Below, piece by piece: positions 5,950-11,796 of a DNA stretch of 11,860 nt. The notes under the pieces are model-generated. The model searched no databases. It was not told where the DNA came from and saw only the letters and a program-made list of their open reading frames with translations. The stretch is taken from the NCBI GenBank assembly GCA_964526295.1, contig CAZGKW010000075.1, positions 1 to 11,860 on the forward strand, written 5' to 3'. How positions within the stretch are numbered: position 1 is the first letter of the stretch; each line of letters opens with the position of its first letter. Position numbers and translations under genes: made by a program. The DNA is from CAZGKW01 sp964526295 (GTDB lineage: Bacteria > Planctomycetota > Phycisphaerae > FEN-1346).

Positions 5950-6046
5950 TGGAACCGCAAAGGACGCGAAGATCGCAAAAAGCAGATTGAAGATAATAGA
6001 ATCGAATCTTTCTTTGCGTTTTTTTCGCTCTTTTCGGTTCACCACC
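5926..6046 (+). repeat. Palindromic intergenic element overlapping the rnfG stop
   Basis: GGTGAGGGAACCGCAAAG (5926-5943) is repeated 19 nt later as GGTGATGGAACCGCAAAG (5945-5962). The TGA in the second copy is the rnfG stop. The second copy continues with GACGCGAAGATCGCAAAAAG. The opposite arm at about 6010-6046 (TCTTTGCG, then TTTTCGCTCTTTTCGGTTC and ACCACC) is its imperfect complement, giving a long AT-rich-centred palindrome. The T runs could aid termination of the rnf transcript, but this is not a classical terminator. It is the same family as the element at 5193-5275. Confidence 0.75.
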
Positions 6047-6072
6047 TTTTTCCCATGGTCAAAGGCCCAGAG

Positions 6073-6600
6073 ATGGCCGATGAACCGCTGAAGACGATCG
6101 TCGAGGCGGTCCTGTTCGCCAGCGACGAGCCCACCAGCGCCGCCTCCCTGGCCGAGGCGGCCGGCGACGACGTCACGGTCGGCATGGTCCGGGCCGCCGT
6201 CGACGAGTTGGTCGCCGACTACGACGCCCAGGGGCGGGCCTTCACCGTCGAGGAGATCGCCGGCGGGTACCAGCTCTTCACCCGTCCCCGCTACAACAAG
6301 TACCTCAAGAAGCTCGTCCGCCGCCGGGTCCAGCAGCGGTTCACCCAGGCCGCCCTCGAGACCCTCGCCATCATCGCCTACAAGCAGCCGGTCACCCGTG
6401 TCGAGGTCGAGGACATCCGCGGGGTGGCGTGCGGCGACATGATCCGGACGCTCATCGAAAAGGGCCTCGTGCGGGTCGCGGGCCGCAGCCCCGAGATCGG
6501 CCACGCCCTCCTCTACGGCACGACCCGGAAGTTCCTCCAGGTCTTCGGCCTGGCGAGCATCAAGGACCTGCCCGACGCCGACCAGCTCGTCGAGCCGTGA
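6073..6600 (+). CDS. scpB: Segregation and condensation protein B (ScpB)
   Basis: Encodes 175 residues of the winged-helix kleisin-interacting subunit of the SMC-ScpA-ScpB condensin, which compacts and segregates the chromosome in the cytoplasm. The first winged-helix domain begins LKTIVEAVLFASDEPTSAAS. The family signature ALETLAIIAYKQPVTRVEVE, then DIRGV, lies at about residues 95-119. The C-terminal GLVRVAGRSPEIGHALLYGT and the ending FGLASIKDLP also fit, with HA where most homologues read RP before LLYGTT. I chose the ATG at 6073 because AAAGG (6061-6065) is 7 nt upstream. The in-frame ATG at 6055 has no ribosome-binding site and lies next to the palindromic element. No scpA neighbour is present. 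The gene is convergent with the siroheme-pathway gene. Confidence 0.93.
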   Translation: MADEPLKTIVEAVLFASDEPTSAASLAEAAGDDVTVGMVRAAVDELVADYDAQGRAFTVEEIAGGYQLFTRPRYNKYLKKLVRRRVQQRFTQAALETLAIIAYKQPVTRVEVEDIRGVACGDMIRTLIEKGLVRVAGRSPEIGHALLYGTTRKFLQVFGLASIKDLPDADQLVEP

Positions 6601-6607
6601 GCCATCC

Positions 6608-6631
6608 GAGCCGCGGTCGTGAGACCGCCGG
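6608..6631 (+). repeat. Hairpin element after scpB (GTGA loop)
   Basis: Starting 8 nt after the scpB stop, GAGCCGCGGTCGTGAGACCG forms stem GCGGTC/GACCGC around a GTGA loop. It matches, on the same reading direction relative to its gene, the minus-strand hairpin at 6668-6691, with two compensated base pairs. It has no T tract, so termination is uncertain. Confidence 0.65.
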
Positions 6632-6667
6632 TACCTGCCAGGGGCGATCGGCCGCGGCAGCACGTGC

Positions 6668-6691
6668 CCGCGAACTCACGTTCGCGGCTCG
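6668..6691 (-). repeat. Hairpin element at the end of the siroheme gene
   Basis: On the minus strand GAGCCGCGAACGTGAGTTCG continues CGG, a perfect 8-bp stem (CCGCGAAC/GTTCGCGG) with a GTGA loop. It spans the stop codon at 6676-6678. It is the inverted relative of the element at 6608-6631. Confidence 0.7.
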
Positions 6692-7332
6692 GGGTCGCCA
6701 GGCATCTCGGCCAGGATGGTCTCGACCGTCCCCCGAAGGGCCGCCGACCCGGCCCGGGCGGCTGCCAGCAGGTCGTCTTCGGTCAGCCGCTCGAAGACGC
6801 GCCGCCGGACCTCCGGGGCCACGTCCCGGGCCTTCAGGTCGTCGCGGACCTCCCGCAGGGCCGCCAGCAGCGGCCCGTACTCCGGCCCGAACTCGGCCTC
6901 CAGCCGTTTCCTGAGCCGCCGCGACAGGCTCGGCGCCGCCCCGCCGGTCGAGATGGCGACCACCAGGTCGCCCCGCCGGACCTGCGACGGGACGATGAAG
7001 TCGCACTGATCCGGCCGATCGACGACGTTGACCCACGCCCCGGCGGACCGGGCGTCGACGGCGACGCGGGAGTTGACGGCCTCGTCGTCGGTGGCCGCGA
7101 CGACGAGGCGGGCCCCCGCCAGATGCCGCGCCGCGTAGTCCTCGGCGACGCACTCGAGCCGGCCGTCCTCGGCCAGCTCGGGGAGCAGCTCGGTCGCGAT
7201 GACCCGGACACGGGCCCCCGCCTCGGCCAGGGCCCGGGCCTTCCGCAGGGCCACTCGCCCGCCGCCGACCACGACGGCCCGGACGCCCGTCAGGTCCAGC
7301 ACGATGGGATAGGCGAAGCGTCTGTCAGGCAT
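6676..7332 (-). CDS. Precorrin-2 dehydrogenase / sirohydrochlorin ferrochelatase
   Basis: Encodes 218 residues matching the Met8p/SirC/CysG N-terminal module, which oxidises precorrin-2 with NAD+ and may insert Fe2+ to form siroheme in the cytoplasm. The Rossmann loop VVVGGGRVALRKA is at about 20-32 and VVAATDDEAVN at 78-87. The active-site strand VNVVD105RP aligns with the catalytic Asp of CysG and Met8p, followed by CDFIVPSQVRRGDLVVAIST and SLSRRLRKRLE. The last ~60 residues form the helical dimerisation/C-terminal domain. There is no methyltransferase fusion, so precorrin-2 must come from a separate CobA. No hemA or cobA lies beside it. larA is 66 nt upstream on the same strand. No ribosome-binding site is visible, but a TATACT lies 7 nt before the ATG. 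Confidence 0.92.
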   Translation of the reverse strand: MPDRRFAYPIVLDLTGVRAVVVGGGRVALRKARALAEAGARVRVIATELLPELAEDGRLECVAEDYAARHLAGARLVVAATDDEAVNSRVAVDARSAGAWVNVVDRPDQCDFIVPSQVRRGDLVVAISTGGAAPSLSRRLRKRLEAEFGPEYGPLLAALREVRDDLKARDVAPEVRRRVFERLTEDDLLAAARAGSAALRGTVETILAEMPGDPEPRT

Positions 7333-7339
7333 GGGCGGC

Positions 7340-7368
7340 AGTATACCGCCGCCGGCCTGAGATCGGAA
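7340..7368 (-). promoter_or_regulatory. Possible leaderless promoter of the siroheme gene
   Basis: Minus strand TTCCGA, a 17-nt spacer and TATACT (plus-strand 7340-7345) end 7 nt before the ATG. The -35 match is weak (3/6). The same bases lie in an imperfect palindrome, GGCGGCAGTATACCGCCGCC (7335-7354), that could be an operator. Cotranscription from larA is the alternative. Confidence 0.3.
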
Positions 7369-7398
7369 GGAAGTGGACGACCCGCTCGCTCGGTCCGC

Positions 7399-8739
7399 TC
7401 ATCCCACGAACGGCAGCGTGTACGGCCCGTGGGGCGCGACGACGATTCGGGCCCCCCGGCCGTGTTTCTCGAGCGCCCGCTCCAGGCCCTCGGCCAGCGT
7501 CCGGACCGGCGTCACAAACCCCGCCAGGGCCGAGACCTGTGTCTTCCACGGCAGGCCGTCCGACCACAGGAGCACCTCCCCGTGCCGGGCCGCCTTCGAC
7601 AGGTTCTCCAGGGCCCACTGGTCCCGGACGACCGACGACCCTTCGGCCGTGATGGCCGCCAGGAACCCGTCCACCGTCCGGTGCTGGGTGATGAGACTGG
7701 CGAACTGGCGCGACCCCAGACCGTCCTCCAGGGCCGCCGCCCACAGGAACGTGCCGCCCGGCTTGAGGATCCGCAGGCCCGTCAGGAGGGCCTTCTCGGC
7801 CCCGTAGAGGGTGGCATCGAGGGGCCGGCCGCCGCTGGAGGTAATCAGGACGTCGCACGGCTCGGGGACGGGCCGCTCGACGTGCTTCCTCACGAAGGCG
7901 ACGCCTGCCTCGTGGGCGGGGCGCATCTCGCCGGCGAAAACGCCCGTCATGCAGGTTTCCCGGTCCACCGTGACGTTGACGATGAAGTGGGGCGGGGCGA
8001 ACGCCGCCACCGCCAAGGCCTCCTCGTGCTCGGGGTTGCCCTTCAGGACGCCCGGCCGGGTCCGCTCGTGCTCCAGGAACCGCGGGGCATGCCAGGCACA
8101 GACCGTCTCGGCCCCCGCCACACCGGGGCAGACGGCCTTCCTCCCCCCCGAGAACCCCGCCATCAGGTGCGGCTCGATGACGCCCGTGGCGATTCGGACG
8201 TCGGCCTCGGCCCACTCCCGGGCCAGGACGACCGGCGTCCCGGCGTCGGTCCGCCCCAGCCGCTTCAGCGTGACCGACCGGTGGCCGAAGTGGTTGACGA
8301 CGCGGTAGGCGCCGGCCACGTCGGCACCCAGCAGCCCGTGCGTCGCGGCGCCCATGACGGGCGCGTGGAGGCCGGTGGCGATGAGGATCGTGACGCACTC
8401 GGGGGGGACGCCCTCGCGGCGGACGGCCGAAAGGACCGGCACGAGCAGGTCGTGGTTCGGGCAGGGGCGGGTCAGGTCGCTGACGCTGACGACGACGCGG
8501 AAGTCGCCCCAGCCGTTGGTCCTGACGTTCGGGTCGGCGGCCCGGCGGCGGGGGCCCATCCGCTCGGCCAGGACCTCGGCCAGGGGCGGCCCGGCCACCG
8601 GCTGCTCCAGGGCCTCGGCCACGGACGCCTCCGGCCGGGCCAGGACGGCGGGCCAGTCCGGCTCGACGACCGCGACGAGGTCCTCGTCGGGCACGTCAAT
8701 GGGCGCCGTGCCGGCTCCGTAGGGCAGGTCGATTCGCAT
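7399..8739 (-). CDS. larA: LarA-family nickel-pincer racemase/epimerase
   Basis: Encodes 446 residues of the lactate-racemase family (DUF2088 domain plus C-terminal domain), which uses a covalent nickel-pincer nucleotide cofactor to racemise or epimerise 2-hydroxy acids. Family signatures are SDLTRPCPNHDLL, TGLHAP, GVIEPHLMAGFSGGRKAVCP and CAWHAPRF. Relative to the L. plantarum enzyme, the catalytic set H108, H174, K184, H200 corresponds to H125, H191, K201 and H217 here with identical spacing (66, 10, 16), so cofactor binding and catalysis look intact. Homologues act on substrates other than lactate, so the substrate is open. The cofactor genes larB, larC and larE are not in the window. An upstream in-frame ATG at 8757 is possible. 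I preferred 8739, where MRIDLPYG begins the conserved fold and GAGGGG lies 10 nt upstream. Confidence 0.9.
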   Translation of the reverse strand: MRIDLPYGAGTAPIDVPDEDLVAVVEPDWPAVLARPEASVAEALEQPVAGPPLAEVLAERMGPRRRAADPNVRTNGWGDFRVVVSVSDLTRPCPNHDLLVPVLSAVRREGVPPECVTILIATGLHAPVMGAATHGLLGADVAGAYRVVNHFGHRSVTLKRLGRTDAGTPVVLAREWAEADVRIATGVIEPHLMAGFSGGRKAVCPGVAGAETVCAWHAPRFLEHERTRPGVLKGNPEHEEALAVAAFAPPHFIVNVTVDRETCMTGVFAGEMRPAHEAGVAFVRKHVERPVPEPCDVLITSSGGRPLDATLYGAEKALLTGLRILKPGGTFLWAAALEDGLGSRQFASLITQHRTVDGFLAAITAEGSSVVRDQWALENLSKAARHGEVLLWSDGLPWKTQVSALAGFVTPVRTLAEGLERALEKHGRGARIVVAPHGPYTLPFVG

Positions 8740-8833
8740 CGGCCAGGGGCCCCTCATTACCCCCGTTCTGCCCCCTCGGCCCAAGGGCCGTCGCGGTGTC
8801 CAAGGGGGCCGCCCCCCGCATCGGAAGGCGGTT

Positions 8834-8861
8834 ATTATGCCGGAATCCGGCCGCCCTGCAA
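8834..8861 (-). promoter_or_regulatory. Putative larA promoter
   Basis: On the minus strand TTGCAG (8856-8861), a 16-nt spacer and CATAAT (8834-8839). The leader to the ATG at 8739 would be about 88 nt. It is divergent from the promoter at 8895-8923. Confidence 0.5.
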
Positions 8862-8883
8862 GGCCCCGCCGCTGCGCGGGGCC
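8862..8883. other. GC-rich inverted repeat between divergent promoters
   Basis: GGCCCCGC (8862-8869) and GCGGGGCC (8876-8883) form a perfect 8-bp inverted repeat with a 6-nt loop. It lies between the -35 boxes of the divergent larA and pseudopilin promoters, so it could be a regulatory site. In 70% G+C DNA it may also be chance. Confidence 0.35.
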
Positions 8884-8894
8884 GGCCAACGGCT

Positions 8895-8923
8895 TTGACA
8901 GGACACCTGAGACCGGCTAAAAT
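8895..8923 (+). promoter_or_regulatory. Sigma-70-type promoter of the pseudopilin gene
   Basis: Consensus TTGACA at 8895-8900, a 17-nt spacer and TAAAAT at 8918-8923. Predicted start is near 8930, giving a leader of about 70 nt to the chosen ATG. Confidence 0.8.
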
Positions 8924-8999
8924 GTGAGCAGGATTCTGTGAGGTGTCCGGCGGACCGCTCCGAGGGGCCGTTGCGGTCGCCGATAGAAGGGGTCGTGGA

Positions 9000-10196
9000 A
9001 TGAACGGGATGTGGGAACACTCGCCGGGCGCCCGGCGTGGCCGGAGGCGGGGGGGTGTCGGTGTCCGACGGGCCATGACGCTGCTGGAGCTGCTCATCTC
9101 CATCGCCATCATCGTCGTGCTGATCGCCATGCTGGCGGCCCCGGTGTTGCGGCACATGCAGGAGGTCTCGTTCGACGCCCAGTGCCGGATAAACCTGAAG
9201 CGGATCTACGACGTCCTGCGTGCCAACGACGAGGCGGAGCTGCCCCCGGCGTATGCCTGGACGCGGGTCGTCCGGGCCGCCTATGCCGAGCCCATCCTGA
9301 TCTGCCCGAAGGGCGTCGGCGAGGCCACGCCCGACGACGAGGGCGTCGGCGAGGTCCCCATCGACCCGGCCTCGGGGGGCGGCAGCGGCGACGGCAGCGG
9401 GGCCAACATCAAGGCCATCAGCCCGCCCCGGTCGGGCGTCTTCAACGACCTCGAAGACAACACCCAGATCTTCATGTGGGTGGAGCGGGAAGCCTACCGG
9501 CTGCCTTCGCCTATCCGCTGCGACATCACCCGGCCCGGGTACTACGAGCGGGGCTGGTCGTCGGCGTCGCCCGGGACGATCCCCGCCGGGAAACGCATCA
9601 ACTCCACCTTTCTCCACTACGACTCGGTGGGCAACCAGAACGCGGTGACCAGCGGCTCGATCACCATGGGAGGCGAGATCCTGGGCATCATCGTGGACAG
9701 CTCGTCCCTCGACGCGACCGACCCCGTCCTGGGCCATGCGGGCACCCGGTATGACACGGGGCGGCGAAGCCGCGGCTTCGAGAGCGGCGCCGAGAAGATC
9801 ACCCTCGAAGACGACATGCACACCCTGACCATCAACCGGTTCCAGGTCACCTTCCCCGGCGAGGAGGTCCGGATCATCACCGACGCCGGCGAATGGGGCG
9901 ACGGCCAGTGGGGAGAGGCCGGCGAGGGCGGAGGCGGCGGGCCCACCAGCTACGGCATCAACCTCTTGTTCCGCGACACCACCCCGAAGCCCCGTCATCT
10001 CCTCCTGAGCGAGTACAACCGGTCGGTCGTCGACCTGAACGGACAGGGCAGCGACGACGACTTCGAGACGATGATCGCCCCCCGCCACTTCGGACGCGTC
10101 AACGTCCTCTACGTCGACGGCAGCGTCGACGGCGTCAAACCCGAGGACCTGGACCCGGTGGAGCACCCCGAGCTGTGGGAACCCGGCAGGCAATGA
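9000..10196 (+). CDS. Type II secretion-like pseudopilin with H-x9-DG motif
   Basis: Encodes 398 residues. A 25-residue basic leader (many Arg and Gly) precedes the prepilin signature A25|MTLLELLISIAIIVVLIAML, in which Glu30 is the conserved +5 residue. The usual Gly at -1 is Ala and the usual Phe at +1 is Met. The hydrophobic helix anchors the protein until a prepilin peptidase cuts it. A long, polar, presumably extracytoplasmic body includes Gly-rich loops at about 126-136 and 307-317. The C-terminal H363-x9-D373-G motif is a mark of the large planctomycete family of prepilin-type proteins. The cargo or role is unknown. The start was chosen for the AGAAGGGG (8985-8992) 7 nt upstream. An in-frame GTG at 8943 lies only ~13 nt after the predicted transcript start. 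It is convergent with the lipoprotein gene 10 nt away. Confidence 0.88.
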   Translation: MNGMWEHSPGARRGRRRGGVGVRRAMTLLELLISIAIIVVLIAMLAAPVLRHMQEVSFDAQCRINLKRIYDVLRANDEAELPPAYAWTRVVRAAYAEPILICPKGVGEATPDDEGVGEVPIDPASGGGSGDGSGANIKAISPPRSGVFNDLEDNTQIFMWVEREAYRLPSPIRCDITRPGYYERGWSSASPGTIPAGKRINSTFLHYDSVGNQNAVTSGSITMGGEILGIIVDSSSLDATDPVLGHAGTRYDTGRRSRGFESGAEKITLEDDMHTLTINRFQVTFPGEEVRIITDAGEWGDGQWGEAGEGGGGGPTSYGINLLFRDTTPKPRHLLLSEYNRSVVDLNGQGSDDDFETMIAPRHFGRVNVLYVDGSVDGVKPEDLDPVEHPELWEPGRQ

Positions 10197-10206
10197 GCCG
10201 CGGGAC

Positions 10207-10821
10207 TCACTCCTCCTTGTTGTTCATCTCCAGCTCCGAGAGCATCTTCGACGCGTCCGCCTGAAGGGCCTTGACGGACCTCTCGGCCGCGCCTCTCTGG
10301 TGCCACAGGAACACCAGCACCTTGCCCTTGACGAGGACGTGGGCGGTGCCGTCGGACGGGAGTTCGTTGGCGAGATGCTTCTCGGCGTCGGCGGCGTCGG
10401 CCGCGTCCCAGAACCACGCGGCCTCGATGCCGAGGTCCGCTCCGTCGCGGTGGTAGCTCCACATGACGGCGACGATCTGCTTCGGCTCCAGGGCGGCGGG
10501 GTGCCGGGCGGCCAGGGCCTCGACGGCTTCAAGGTCCGTCGAGACGTAAGGGTTTTTCGCCACGGCGTAGGGCCAGGCGGCGTCGGACGGGTCGACGAAC
10601 GCGCAGGTCCCGGGCAGGGCCGACGCGGGGGGGCTGAGACGCCGCAGGGCGAACTCGGCCCGTTCCTGCTCGGCCTGGACCTCCTCCTCGCTCGGCCCGC
10701 AGGAGAGGCCCACGAAGGCCGCAGCCGCCACCACAGCCAGGAGGGCCGAGAAGCGCATCGCACGGCACCGGCCCAGCCGCCTGCACCGCGTAGCCAACCG
10801 CCCTTCAGATCGCTCCGACAT
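10207..10821 (-). CDS. Putative lipoprotein of unknown function
   Basis: Encodes 204 residues. A long arginine-rich n-region (RLATRCRRLGRCRAMR) and hydrophobic core FSALLAVVAAAAFVG are followed by the lipobox LSC41G, so Cys41 is probably lipidated and the protein tethered to a membrane. An acidic linker EEEVQAEQERAE follows. The mature body has CAFVDPSDAAWPYAVAKNP, an MWSYHRDGADLGIEAAWFW segment and LVKGKVLVFLWHQRG. It resembles a small alpha/beta domain, but I do not recognise a family. The start is fixed by AGGAGG about 7 nt before the ATG at 10821. Starting at the internal ATG (10758) would give a more ordinary signal peptide. It is divergent from the SGNH hydrolase gene. Confidence 0.8.
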   Translation of the reverse strand: MSERSEGRLATRCRRLGRCRAMRFSALLAVVAAAAFVGLSCGPSEEEVQAEQERAEFALRRLSPPASALPGTCAFVDPSDAAWPYAVAKNPYVSTDLEAVEALAARHPAALEPKQIVAVMWSYHRDGADLGIEAAWFWDAADAADAEKHLANELPSDGTAHVLVKGKVLVFLWHQRGAAERSVKALQADASKMLSELEMNNKEE

Positions 10822-10872
10822 CTGGAGACCTCCTGCCACCCCGCCGGGCCCCTCACGTGCCCGGGCCGGCCC

Positions 10873-10878
10873 ATCATA
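10873..10878 (-). promoter_or_regulatory. Possible -10 box of the lipoprotein gene
   Basis: Minus-strand TATGAT about 50 nt before the start codon. No convincing -35 box at 16-18 nt, so this is a weak call. Confidence 0.3.
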
Positions 10879-10938
10879 CCACCCATCCGGAGACTTGGTA
10901 CCCCTTTCCGCCCCCCGGCGCACCGGACGTGGCAGTGC

Positions 10939-10967
10939 TTGCACGGGCGGCCGGGGGCCGGTAGGAT
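10939..10967 (+). promoter_or_regulatory. Sigma-70-type promoter of the SGNH hydrolase gene
   Basis: TTGCAC at 10939-10944, a 17-nt spacer and TAGGAT at 10962-10967. Predicted start near 10974, leader about 58 nt. Confidence 0.6.
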
Positions 10968-11031
10968 GCTCCGCTCGATACCGGGCCGAGCGCCCGTCGC
11001 GTCCGCCGGCCCCCAGCTCAAGGACACCCCC

Positions 11032-11694
11032 ATGGCCCGACCGACGCCCGAGGAGCTCCTCATCCAGGACGGGCAGACCCTCCTCTTCCAGGGCGACAGC
11101 CTCACCGACGCCGGCCGACGCGACACCCATTACCCCTACGGGTGGGGCTACGCCCGCATGGTCATCGACCTGGTGACCGCCCGCTACCCCGACCGGCGGA
11201 TCGACTGGCTCAACCGCGGCATCAGCGGACACACGACCGACGACCTTCTCGTCCGGTGGCACGACGACTGCCTCGCCCTGACGCCCGACTGGGTCTCCCT
11301 GCTGATCGGCATCAACGACCTCTGCCGCTGGTTCAACCCCGATCACGAGAACCACGTGCCGCCGGGCCGCTACCGCGACAACTACCGGCGGCTGCTGGTG
11401 CGGACCCGAGACGAGACCGGGGCGGGCCTCGTCCTGATGGACCCCTACTTCATCAGCACCGACACCGACCCGGAGGGCCGCCGGGGGACGGTCCTGGGGA
11501 TGCTGCCCGACTACATCGCCGTGGTCCGCGAGATGGCCGACGAGTTCGACGCCATCCACGTGCCGCTGCACGACGTGTTCCAGGAGCAGCTCCGGCACCG
11601 GTCGGCGGACTGGTTCTGCCCGGAGCCGGTCCATCCGAACGTGGCGGGCCACATGGTGATCGCCCACGCCTGGCTGGCCGCCGTGGGGTGGTAG
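11032..11694 (+). CDS. SGNH/GDSL-family hydrolase
   Basis: Encodes 220 residues with the four blocks of SGNH hydrolases, a family that cleaves ester bonds in lipids or acyl and acetyl groups on sugars. Block I is QGD22SLTD with nucleophile Ser23. Block II is NRG63ISG (oxyanion Gly). Block III is G93-I-N95-D. Block V is E198-P-V-H201-PNVAGH. Block V normally reads D-x-x-H, so Glu stands where the catalytic Asp is expected. No signal peptide is visible, so the enzyme appears cytoplasmic, or is exported by a route not seen here. The start is supported by AAGGA (11020-11024), 7 nt before the ATG. The gene stands alone behind its own promoter. The substrate cannot be told from sequence. Confidence 0.9.
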   Translation: MARPTPEELLIQDGQTLLFQGDSLTDAGRRDTHYPYGWGYARMVIDLVTARYPDRRIDWLNRGISGHTTDDLLVRWHDDCLALTPDWVSLLIGINDLCRWFNPDHENHVPPGRYRDNYRRLLVRTRDETGAGLVLMDPYFISTDTDPEGRRGTVLGMLPDYIAVVREMADEFDAIHVPLHDVFQEQLRHRSADWFCPEPVHPNVAGHMVIAHAWLAAVGW

Positions 11695-11742
11695 CCCCCG
11701 AGTTGCCTCGGCCATCGCTCGCCGGCGTCCCAAGAAAGCTGG

Positions 11743-11766
11743 GCGGCGGGCCTCCGCGCCCGCCGC
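11743..11766 (+). repeat. Hairpin sharing the stem of the left array
   Basis: GCGGCGGGC (11743-11751) and GCCCGCCGC (11758-11766) form a 9-bp stem with a 6-nt loop, 48 nt after the SGNH hydrolase stop. The stem is the same as that in the array at 106-652. No T tract follows. Confidence 0.6.
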
Positions 11767-11796
11767 GCAGCAAAATGATGGGCAGTCCAACCAAAA

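Noticed and set aside
6001..6054. Intrinsic terminator of the rnf transcript
   Set aside because: T runs are present but interrupted and inside the arm of a long palindrome rather than after a compact GC stem.
3919..6663. 914-codon open frame on the minus strand
   Set aside because: It is antisense to rnfD, rnfG and scpB, all with clear family motifs; long antisense frames are expected at 70% G+C.
6619..8898. 759-codon open frame on the plus strand
   Set aside because: It is antisense to the siroheme gene and larA and has a low-complexity Arg/Pro/Gly/Asp composition.
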